DNA of 7,802 bases, taken from Pyrobaculum sp. GTDB lineage: Archaea > Thermoproteota > Thermoprotei > Thermoproteales > Thermoproteaceae. The stretch spans positions 1 through 7,802 of the forward strand of contig JAJHQT010000040.1 in NCBI GenBank assembly GCA_020833205.1, written 5' to 3'. The notes beneath the pieces are model-generated. The model saw only the letters and a list, made by a program, of their open reading frames with translations, was not told the DNA's origin and searched no databases. Made by a program: the position numbers and the translations under genes. This document shows positions 1 through 6,200 of this stretch, in pieces (position 1 is the stretch's first letter; each line of letters starts with the position of its first letter).

Positions 1-243
1 TGCCCAAAAACCTGCCCCCAATACTTCCAAAACGCACACGTCATGATAGGAGACAACCCAATCTTCGACGTCTACTACCCCCGCCGGTTCGGCCTCTACA
101 CCATCTTCTACGGCCACTGGGAAAAAGAGGCGACGATCCACGCCCAGAGGATGCAAATCGACCTATCAACGGTGACACCTCATGCAACAATTACAACGCT
201 GAGGACGTTGCCATCAGTCGTGAGAAGACTCCTCAACTCCTAA
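1..243 (+). CDS. HAD-superfamily hydrolase, C-terminal part (5' end outside window)
   Basis: The frame is open from base 1 to the TAA at 241-243, giving the last 80 residues of a protein that begins upstream. The stretch AHVMIGDNPIFDVYYPRRFG fits motif IV of the haloacid-dehalogenase fold: a hydrophobic strand, then GDNP and a second Asp four residues after the first, which in this family hold the catalytic Mg2+. It is followed by the usual G-x-x-T-x-x hydrophobic strand (GLYTIF) and a tail ending in a T-x-L-R-x-L-P segment, also usual at the C-terminus of these phosphatases. The family mostly dephosphorylates small phosphorylated metabolites in the cytoplasm. The substrate cannot be told from this fragment because the nucleophile motif (DxD) and the cap lie outside the window. 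Codons are unusually rich in C and A compared with the purine-rich genes further right. The HAD assignment is fairly firm; anything more specific would be a guess. Confidence 0.75.
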   Translation, partial: CPKTCPQYFQNAHVMIGDNPIFDVYYPRRFGLYTIFYGHWEKEATIHAQRMQIDLSTVTPHATITTLRTLPSVVRRLLNS

Positions 244-686
244 CCCCCGGAACCCAGACCCTCCTGCGGCACACGCACCACCAGACACCTTCTAGACGCA
301 ACTCATCACCATCTAACACCCTTCCCGCCCTAGGGCCTAAGCCGGTTGTTGCGAAAATACCAAGACACAGTCGGGCGACACCCCCTTCCTCGGCGAGGTT
401 AAATGTCCAACAATGTCGTAAACGACGAAATACTAACCGCACCGAAGAAAACGATAGACGCAACGCCACCCCAGACGCGACATTAGACTATAGGCGGCAC
501 GGTTGAGAACAACATTAACCCATTCCCAAATCCGGGCTATAAACAGCCCCCTCATACGTCAACAACCAACTAAAGGAGAAGCTGTCTGCCCAAACCGCAG
601 TCGCCGAGGAGCCACGGGAACAGATTTAGCTACTTAGTTTATGAAGACTAGGCGACGATGGGCTAAACCCACTCTCTCAACGCTTA
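244..686. other. Gene-free A+C-rich intergenic stretch
   Basis: This 443-base interval lies between the HAD gene stop and the stop of the minus-strand gene at 687. I see no convincing gene on either strand. The plus strand is strikingly rich in A and C (44 of 60 bases in 241-300, 45 of 60 in 421-480). A short frame opens with ATG at 403-405 behind a GAGG-like sequence, runs 27 codons to TAG at 484-486, then continues in the same frame for 28 codons to TAA at 571-573. It may be a decayed coding remnant or chance. There is a perfect 10-base palindrome GCCCTAGGGC at 327-336 and a small TGGG/CCCA hairpin near 659-672, next to the stop of the minus-strand gene. Neither has a clear role. Confidence 0.5.
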
Positions 687-1151
687 TCAGCTCTTGGGCC
701 AGCACCAAAGGCCCCGTTCCCGCTGGATAAAACCCCGCTTCCTTAGCATCACGCTGTTTAGGTTTTTGCCGTAGTACTGCCTGACCTCGGCGAAGGTCAA
801 GCACCCATCCGGCCTCTTCATTGCCTCCCTAATCACAGCCTCCCAGCCGCCGCCGGTCTCTGCGGCGCCTAGTTGCACGTGGCGGAGAGCGTCCTTCACG
901 GCCTTCTCAACGGCATGTGTTATTCTCTTGTCCAAATCCCCCAAGGCCTGCGACACCGCCTCCTCCACAGCCCGCGCCGCCCGCTCCTCCCACTGAGAGG
1001 CCGACAGAACCTCCTCCACGATCTCCCTGATCTTCATCTTACACGGTTGCTCCATCAGCTTTATGATAGCCTCGTCAAAAGGCGCGTCGGGCCGCGGCAG
1101 GAGCCGCCGCAGGCGCTCCACTAAGGAGGGGTCCCTCACTTCAATGTGCAT
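687..1151 (-). CDS. Conserved-looking small protein of unknown function, possible C-terminal winged helix
   Basis: This 154-residue protein starts at ATG 1151 and stops at TGA 687-689. I do not recognise the family. Residues 1-30 hold a short N-terminal element (MHIEVRDPSLVERLRRLLPR). Residues about 40-95 are rich in E, R, K and A with regular hydrophobic spacing (EIVEEVLS, ERAARAVEEAVSQALGDLD, HAVEKAVKDALRHV), predicting long amphipathic or coiled-coil helices. After a Gly-rich linker (AAETGGG, near 97-103), the last 50 residues (WEAVIREAMKRPDG, FAEVRQYYG, LNSVMLRKRGFI, ending LWCWPKS) have the helix-helix-strand look of a winged helix-turn-helix. A DNA-binding or oligomeric regulatory role is therefore plausible, but this is inference. 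No signal peptide or membrane segment is seen. A TATA element about 20-29 bases upstream suggests its own leaderless transcript, separate from the membrane-protein gene 56 bases upstream. Confidence 0.7.
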   Translation of the reverse strand: MHIEVRDPSLVERLRRLLPRPDAPFDEAIIKLMEQPCKMKIREIVEEVLSASQWEERAARAVEEAVSQALGDLDKRITHAVEKAVKDALRHVQLGAAETGGGWEAVIREAMKRPDGCLTFAEVRQYYGKNLNSVMLRKRGFIQRERGLWCWPKS

Positions 1152-1170
1152 GTCGCCACTGTATGTAAAA

Positions 1171-1180
1171 CTATATAAAG
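1171..1180 (-). promoter_or_regulatory. TATA-box promoter of the 687-1151 gene
   Basis: The minus strand reads CTTTATATAG, a good archaeal TATA box. Its near edge is 20 bases and its far edge 29 bases before the ATG at 1151. This spacing places transcription start at or a few bases before the start codon, so the message is probably leaderless; no ribosome-binding site is seen. The element lies just after the T-run that ends the upstream gene. Confidence 0.6.
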
Positions 1181-1198
1181 ATTACGAGACCTTGGCAA

Positions 1199-1206
1199 GA
1201 AAAAAG
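1199..1206 (-). terminator. T-run terminator of the membrane-protein gene
   Basis: On the minus strand a run of six T (1200-1205, within GCTTTTTTCT) follows the stop codon of the 1208-2053 gene almost immediately. Archaeal RNA polymerase commonly terminates at such T-runs without a hairpin. It separates this transcript from the next gene, whose TATA box begins about 20 bases further on. Confidence 0.5.
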
Positions 1207-1207
1207 C

Positions 1208-2053
1208 CTACTCCTTTGCCTCCTTGGCCATCCGCTTCGCCAAGGTGTAGACGACGGGCGCCAGGAGGATGCCCACCGCAATGGCGACGCCCCACGCCAC
1301 GTTCTGCACCACATGAGCGGTGTTGGGGAAGTTGGCAAATATGGCGCCGAGCCCAACCATCAGGAATATTGTATACAGCAGGAACTTGGCATACGGCGCG
1401 GCGGCGGCGAACTCCGGGTGGTCCTCCACTATGTTCCTAACCACTGTGTGGCCTATGAATATGCCCGCGCCTATGATGACCGTGCCGAGAATGAGCGGAT
1501 ACACAAGCGGCCCAGTGAACAACATTAGGTCAAGCGCAATAGACACCACGAGGGCGATTAAGCCGATGAGGAGGAGGTTCCTCAGCATCTCCCCAATCTC
1601 TACGAACTGTTTCGGAAACAGACCGGTGAGGAGCTTGCCGATGTAGTCGGTGAGGAGAGCCACCAAGATAAGGCCGGCAGTCAGCAAGATGACGCCGCCG
1701 ATAAGCCTCGGCAGATACTCGGCGACCTGCGCCACCAACATGCCCGCCTCGCCGCCTATCCGCAGATACTGAAGCGCAACCACGATGCCTATCACCACGA
1801 TAAAGGCGGTGATCAGCATCCCGATGAGATTAGACAAGTCGATGCCGGCAGACCTAAAGGCCTTACCCACGTCAGTTCTGTCGAAAGCTCTCTCGAGACC
1901 GGTGCGTTCAATTAATCTATTTACAGCACTTCCCACGATAGAGCCAATAGCCCATGCGACAATAATTATCAATATAGCTATAACACCTTGAATACCATAC
2001 GTAATTATGTCTTGGAGCAACTTATCCCAATTTATTCCGAGTTGTAGCAACAT
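1208..2053 (-). CDS. Multi-pass membrane protein with conserved TM-helix repeats (CmpX / mechanosensitive channel-related)
   Basis: The 281-residue protein starts at ATG 2051-2053. A longer GTG start at 2099-2101 is possible in frame, but the promoter TATA (GCGAAATATTTAAAAAG) lies inside that extension, about 27 bases before the ATG, so I chose the ATG. Seven hydrophobic segments are visible near residues 20-42, 72-95, 112-136, 155-175, 181-201, 220-240 and 250-270. The pattern of a TM helix beginning Gly-I-x-G-V-I-A and ending in VNRLIERTGLERAF, then a charged linker and a second helix pair (GIDLSNLIGMLITAFIVVIG), matches the conserved TM-helix repeat of CmpX-like proteins and of N-terminal regions of small mechanosensitive channels. 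The soluble MscS beta domain is absent; the protein ends soon after the last helix in a basic tail (LAKRMAKEAKE). It probably sits in the cytoplasmic membrane, perhaps responding to membrane tension or anchoring other proteins. Family confidence is good; function is unsure. Confidence 0.75.
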   Translation of the reverse strand: MLLQLGINWDKLLQDIITYGIQGVIAILIIIVAWAIGSIVGSAVNRLIERTGLERAFDRTDVGKAFRSAGIDLSNLIGMLITAFIVVIGIVVALQYLRIGGEAGMLVAQVAEYLPRLIGGVILLTAGLILVALLTDYIGKLLTGLFPKQFVEIGEMLRNLLLIGLIALVVSIALDLMLFTGPLVYPLILGTVIIGAGIFIGHTVVRNIVEDHPEFAAAAPYAKFLLYTIFLMVGLGAIFANFPNTAHVVQNVAWGVAIAVGILLAPVVYTLAKRMAKEAKE

Positions 2054-2072
2054 AAAAGAGTCTGCATTACTA

Positions 2073-2089
2073 CTTTTTAAATATTTCGC
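2073..2089 (-). promoter_or_regulatory. BRE/TATA promoter of the membrane-protein gene, decides its start
   Basis: The minus strand reads GCGAAATATTTAAAAAG: a purine-rich BRE-like element (GCGAAA) joined to an AT-only TATA box centred about 27 bases before the ATG at 2053. Transcription should begin at or next to that ATG, giving a leaderless message. This excludes the upstream GTG at 2101, which would lie before the promoter. Confidence 0.7.
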
Positions 2090-2146
2090 TGTGACACCCA
2101 CCCTTTAACACCGTTAACGGCGGGAAAGCCGCGGGGGAATTCTTCA

Positions 2147-2170
2147 GTGTTAGTTTGCCCCAGCTAACAC
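2147..2170. repeat. Inverted repeat with 7-bp arms and 10-base loop
   Basis: GTGTTAG (2147-2153) and its exact reverse complement CTAACAC (2164-2170) flank a 10-base loop, TTTGCCCCAG. It could be an RNA hairpin or a protein-binding site. It lies upstream of the membrane-protein promoter on the minus strand and has no T-run after it on either strand, so it does not look like a terminator. Confidence 0.45.
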
Positions 2171-2227
2171 GCCAATAAACGCCGCCAAATCCAATACGGA
2201 GAAAAACATCAACTCCTCGGCAAGTTC

Positions 2228-2249
2228 AGGTATCTGAATTCAGACACCT
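2228..2249. promoter_or_regulatory. 22-base near-perfect palindrome, operator-like
   Basis: The two halves are AGGTATCTGAA and TTCAGACACCT. They pair at all 11 positions but one (A opposite C at the fifth position), with a perfect 12-base core TCTGAATTCAGA. A dyad of this size without a spacer resembles a dimeric repressor's operator more than an RNA hairpin. It lies between two divergent genes, about 175 bases from the membrane-protein start and 205 from the orphan gene's start. No regulator gene is adjacent, and the bound protein is unknown. Confidence 0.4.
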
Positions 2250-2275
2250 ATGGATAATACATAAACGATATACTA

Positions 2276-2345
2276 AAACATAAAAGGATAGCCTTGATTA
2301 AATTAATAATAATCATTATATTATCAATTCAACCCTTTTATCTTT
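2276..2345. repeat. 70-base imperfect AT-rich inverted repeat
   Basis: Several separate arms share one centre (between 2310 and 2311): AAA/TTT (2276-2278 with 2343-2345), ATAAAAGG/CCTTTTAT (2280-2287 with 2334-2341, perfect) and TTGAT/ATCAA (2294-2298 with 2323-2327). Mismatches lie between them. The common centre makes chance less likely than for any single arm, although AT-rich DNA forms such matches easily. It may be a cruciform-prone or easily melted site, or part of an untranslated RNA. Confidence 0.4.
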
Positions 2346-2454
2346 CATTGTATTTTAAGTGTAGTTATAGGTAGAGTGACCCGTTAAGTAAAGTCAATAT
2401 CCAGGCCTAGTTGGCGCCTCAAGAACGTTTTTCAAGGACTTCGGACGTGAGTTT

Positions 2455-2667
2455 ATGCGTCCCCCTCTCGACGCTGTGTGGACCTCCCGGCGTAAGACGC
2501 CGGACGGCTACTATGTGGTGGTTTTGGGTCTCTACGCACAGGAGTTGCTGAGACTCGAAGGCGCGGAGCGGCTCGGCCGCTACTACGCCTACCGGACTAA
2601 GTCGTGGGATGAGGTGGCGAAAATATTACGCAGAGCCCAGGCGCTGGGGCTCAACGTGAAGACTTAG
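2455..2667 (+). CDS. Hypothetical 70-residue protein, convergent with RNase HI
   Basis: I do not recognise this protein. It starts at ATG 2455; the frame is open upstream only to a TAA at 2389-2391 and offers no better start. GGACGTGAG, 4-11 bases before the ATG, weakly resembles a ribosome-binding site. The sequence looks like a real small folded domain: an N-terminal basic stretch, a beta-strand (GYYVVVLGLYA), a helix (QELLRLEGAERLGRYYAY), then a second amphipathic helix (SWDEVAKILRRAQALG) and a short terminal strand (LNVKT). Its codon usage resembles the other genes, with charged residues well distributed. The TAG stop (2665-2667) overlaps the stop of the RNase HI gene on the other strand, so the two transcripts must overlap at their 3' ends. 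No membrane segment, signal peptide or metal-binding cysteines are present. It is probably real, but its function is unknown. Confidence 0.6.
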   Translation: MRPPLDAVWTSRRKTPDGYYVVVLGLYAQELLRLEGAERLGRYYAYRTKSWDEVAKILRRAQALGLNVKT

Positions 2668-3233
2668 CCGCGGCGGCTGAGAAGCCTTTCAATAAGTCTC
2701 GAAGCCTCCCTCCGCGGAAGACACTCGGCGTCTTCTACGCCGAGCCTCTTCAAAAGCGTCACCTGCTTCTCCGTGGCCAGCCGCCCGGTGTACAGCCTCC
2801 TGACCTCGGGATGTGTCTTGAGGAAGTCGCAATACGCCTTCTTTGAGTAGTAGTCGGCGCGGGCGTTCCGCTCCCGGGGGACCCAGCCTATGGAGAACTT
2901 CCGGAACCGCCGCGTCAGCTCCACAGCTTTTTCATACAGCGGGACTAGATGCGGCGCCTTGACTTGATAAACCCCGAGCATCTGCCTCACCACCAGCTGA
3001 CTGTCGCCATAGACCTCAACTTCTGCGGCCCCCACCGACAGGGCCCACTCCATCGCCTTTATGAGAGCTGTGTACTCAGCCACGTTGTTGGTGCACTGCC
3101 AACCGCCTACACAGACGACGCCGCCCTCGCCGTGTATCTCCCTATCGTCTTCATAGACAGCGAAGCCGTAGGCGCCGACGCCGCCGGGGTTCACAGGCTC
3201 GCAAGCCCCATCGAAGAAGAGCTTGAGCGACAT
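2664..3233 (-). CDS. rnhA: Ribonuclease HI with C-terminal extension
   Basis: This 189-residue type 1 RNase H cuts the RNA strand of RNA:DNA hybrids (R-loops, replication primers, ribonucleotides in DNA) in a metal-dependent reaction. The four carboxylates of the family are in place: D8 in LFFDGACEP, E53 in TNNVAEYTAL, D77 in VYGDSQLV and D127 in RNARADYYS. The core ends near residue 135 and lacks the basic protrusion of the E. coli enzyme, as in other archaeal RNases HI. The last 50 residues form an extra helical segment: LATEKQVTLLKRLGVEDAEC, then EASRLIERLLSRR. This A-T-x-K-Q ... LG ... EAS-x-L-I pattern recurs at the C-terminus of various nucleic-acid-handling proteins and may aid substrate binding (inference). 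It starts at ATG 3231-3233 behind a TATA box and is divergent from the GH57 gene. Its TAA (2664-2666) overlaps the stop of the convergent gene. Confidence 0.9.
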   Translation of the reverse strand: MSLKLFFDGACEPVNPGGVGAYGFAVYEDDREIHGEGGVVCVGGWQCTNNVAEYTALIKAMEWALSVGAAEVEVYGDSQLVVRQMLGVYQVKAPHLVPLYEKAVELTRRFRKFSIGWVPRERNARADYYSKKAYCDFLKTHPEVRRLYTGRLATEKQVTLLKRLGVEDAECLPRREASRLIERLLSRRG

Positions 3234-3247
3234 GACGTGTAGAATGT

Positions 3248-3265
3248 AATACTTATAAATAATTT
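3248..3265. promoter_or_regulatory. Compact bidirectional TATA promoter (RNase HI / GH57)
   Basis: Only 44 bases (3234-3277) separate the two divergent start codons. The middle is a run of A/T with TTATAAAT reading rightward and ATTTATAAG reading leftward, so overlapping TATA boxes lie about 18-30 bases before each ATG. Both messages should be leaderless; no ribosome-binding site fits in the gap. Polymerase assembly in the two directions is likely to be mutually exclusive. Confidence 0.65.
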
Positions 3266-3277
3266 ATATTGTTATAT

Positions 3278-6200
3278 ATGAGGTTGGTAGTAGCTCTCCT
3301 GGCTACGGCGATGTTTCTGGCGGCTCAACACGTTGTTTTTGTCTGGCACCTCCACCAGCCCCCCTACTACGTACCTGAAAGCGCTGTGCCGACTGGCGTT
3401 GGCAAGGGGGTGGCTGAGGCGCCCTGGGTCAGGCTCTGGACAGGCAAGGCGTACTACCCAATGTTGCTTCTCGTCGAGAGGAGCGGGGTCAAGGTGACCT
3501 TCGACGTCACGCCGACTCTCCTGGAGCAGATCGAGATGTATGCCTCGGGCAGACTGACGGATAAATACCTCCAAGTGTCTCTAAAGAACGCGGACGAGCT
3601 AACTGGCGCGGAGAAGGCGTTTATATTGGAGAGGTTTTTCGACATAAGCTGGGAGGTTCAGATCCCGAAGTATCCGCGGTATAAATGCCTTCTGGATAGG
3701 CGAAACGCCTTGCTTCAGACAGCTTCTCCTGAGGAGATCGTGGGCTACTTCAGCGAGTCGGACTACCGCGACTTACAGACATTGTTTAACATGGCTTGGA
3801 TAAACGAAATGCTTCTGAAGGAGGACCCCGACCTGCGCCCCATATACCTAAAGGCCGTCGGTAGCGATTGCAACACGCACTTCACGGAGGAGGAAAAGGC
3901 TGTGGTGTTGAAGAAACAGATGCAGTACCCCAAGCTTTTCTTGGAAAAGCTGGCCCAGCTCTTCAGGAGGGGCCAGATAGACGTGGTGATGACGCCGTAT
4001 TACTACCCCATTGCTCCGCTTGTTGAAAACACCAGTAACGCCCTCTACACAGACCCAGGGATAATAACATTGCCCAAGCCCTTTGCGCATCCCGAAGACA
4101 TCTACAGCCAAGTGGCTGCGTCTCAGCAGAAGTTCAAGACCTTCTTCAAGAGCCAGCTCCTCGGGGTCTGGCCGCCGGAGCTTGCCGTGGATGACCAGTT
4201 CGTGAAGATACTCAGCGACAGCGGGATCCGGTACACGGTGGCAGACCAAGTAGCGCTTGAACGGTACCTAGGCAGGGCCCCCTCGCTAGAGGAGCTACAC
4301 TCGCCGTGGGCGAGATACGGCGTTTTGGTCTTCTTCAGAGATGTGGAGCTATCCAACTGGGTAGGCTTCGCTGGCTCTGCTAGGTCGAGGGCTGTGGGCG
4401 AGGAGCAAGCCGCTCAAGAGTTCCTGGAGTTGCTAAACAGCAGACTGACAGGCTATGTGGTGGTGGCGCTAGACGGGGAGAACCCGTGGGAGTGGTACCC
4501 CAACGACGGCTACATATTCCTATCCACGATATACAGCGTCCTCCGCGGCAAGACCCTCACTCTGAGAGAGGCGGCGTCTCAGGCAACACCTAGGGCCATG
4601 GAAAGGTCTCTTCCGACTTCCAGCTGGGACTGGGGAGGTAGCCTCGCTACGTGGATAGGAGAGTGGGAGGAGAACCTAGCCTGGCGCATACTCCAGGAGG
4701 CTAGGCAGACCGCCAAGAACAAGGCCTGGAGGGAGCTTCTGTACCCCGCGGAGGCCGGCGACTGGTTCTGGTGGTACGGCCGCGATAGAGAAAGCCCGCG
4801 GGAGGACGTGTTCGACGCCCTGTTTCGCGGAATCGTTAAGAAATACTACGTAAAGACCGGGCTTACCTACAACTACACGTGGCCCCTCGACGTGCCGATA
4901 CACTTCCGGAGCAACTACGCGGTGGACTGGGCAGGCGCGCCGTATAGAAACCTAATATTCGGCGAGGCGGAGAATGCGACGCTGACTGTGGAGGTCTACT
5001 CGGCCTCGGCCAACACGGCAGCGCCCGGCCAAGCCGAGGGCATAAGGGCGGTCGCCCACTGGGGCCCTGTGGACTTCTGGGGAGGTGCCTGGAGGGATCT
5101 CTACTTCGCGCCTATGCGTTACGCCGGCGACGTGGGCAACAATGACCTCTACGCCATATCTCTCAAGCTGAGGCCCGGCAGATACGAGTTTGTTTTCATA
5201 GCGCAGGGCTCCAACGACTACTTCGCAACCAGCATGGGCATGAACTACAGGGTGGAGGTTGTGCCTAGGACAGACGGCAACGTCTGCGGCGTCGAGCTGG
5301 AGAAGGTGGAGGTCTACGACGGAGGGGGCCATCTGCTGGCGGTATATACAGGCAATGGTTTGGCGTATGTAGGCGGCACGTTAAAGGCATACTATAAGGT
5401 GTGCAGTAGCGGAGCGGCCTACGTGGCGGCATCTATAGCGTATATACGCCCAGACACCAACGCGTCGTGGGACGAGACCTACGTCTTCGCGGCGCCCGTG
5501 GGCAACGGCGTGTACGTCGCCCAGTTTAAGCTGAACTACAGCGGCGTGTTTGCGCTCAAGGCGAAGGCCATGGCCAGCAACGTCGCATACTCAGCACCGA
5601 CTTACATACGCGTCGCAGGAGGCCCAGGCCCTAAGGCAGTAGACGGCGACCCGGAGGACTGGGTAGGCCAGGCGCCGCTTGCGCCGGGGGTTGCCGTGAG
5701 TATGTACGAACTGATTATAACAGACCCAGCAGACGACCAGTACAAGTTCTACAGAGCTGACTGGAACTGGCCGCCCACCGACGATTTAGACGCCGCGGAG
5801 CTCAGGCTGTACCTAGACGGCAACTATCTATACGGACTAGTTAAACTTTACAAACTTAATAATATCTATGCGCCGTATGTAATGATAGCGATTGGACTTC
5901 CGGGTACCGGCTTCAGCGAGTGGCTCCCCGACTGGAGCGACACAAAACTGTCTTTTGCATGGAGCTACGTAATAGGGATTAACTACGGTAAAGAAAAACC
6001 GCTGTTTATCTTTGACAACAGCTGGAGTCCTAAGTACGTCGGCCAGATAGCCAGAAGCGGAAACGTAATAGAGTTCGCAATACCTCTAGACGATTTACCG
6101 AGCCTCAAAACAGCCACAGAGCTCTACATAACCGCCGTAGTCTTTGCAAACAACTACGGCGGCATATGGGACCCAGGTAAGTACGGCGCATACGACCCCA

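Larger units (their letters stand above)
2102..2454. other. Palindrome-rich, AT-rich divergent intergenic region
   Basis: This 353-base region lies between the divergently oriented membrane-protein gene (-) and the orphan gene at 2455 (+). No credible reading frame is seen. It is mosaic: 2102-2225 is of ordinary composition with a perfect palindrome CCGTTAACGG at 2111-2120, while 2250-2400 is very AT-rich. Three further inverted repeats are listed separately. A TATA-like TATTTTAAG near 2351-2359 could serve the plus-strand gene with a leader of about 75 bases, but this is weak. Confidence 0.5.

Noticed and set aside
327..336. GCCCTAGGGC palindrome as regulatory site
   Set aside because: A single 10-base palindrome in a gene-free stretch, with no promoter or repeat copy nearby, is expected by chance.
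233..469. Minus-strand open frame of 78 codons
   Set aside because: It overlaps the end of the HAD gene, its composition (R, V, C, W rich) is what the A+C-rich opposite strand would give by chance, and no promoter or motif supports it.
2147..2225. C/D-box guide RNA on the minus strand
   Set aside because: TTGATGT and a downstream CTGA resemble C and D boxes but are too far apart, lack D' and C' boxes, and the C box deviates from RTGATGA.
3269..3277. TTG start three codons upstream for the GH57 enzyme
   Set aside because: It lies only about 10-20 bases from the TATA element, too near for transcription to begin before it; ATG 3278 fits both promoter spacing and a normal signal peptide.
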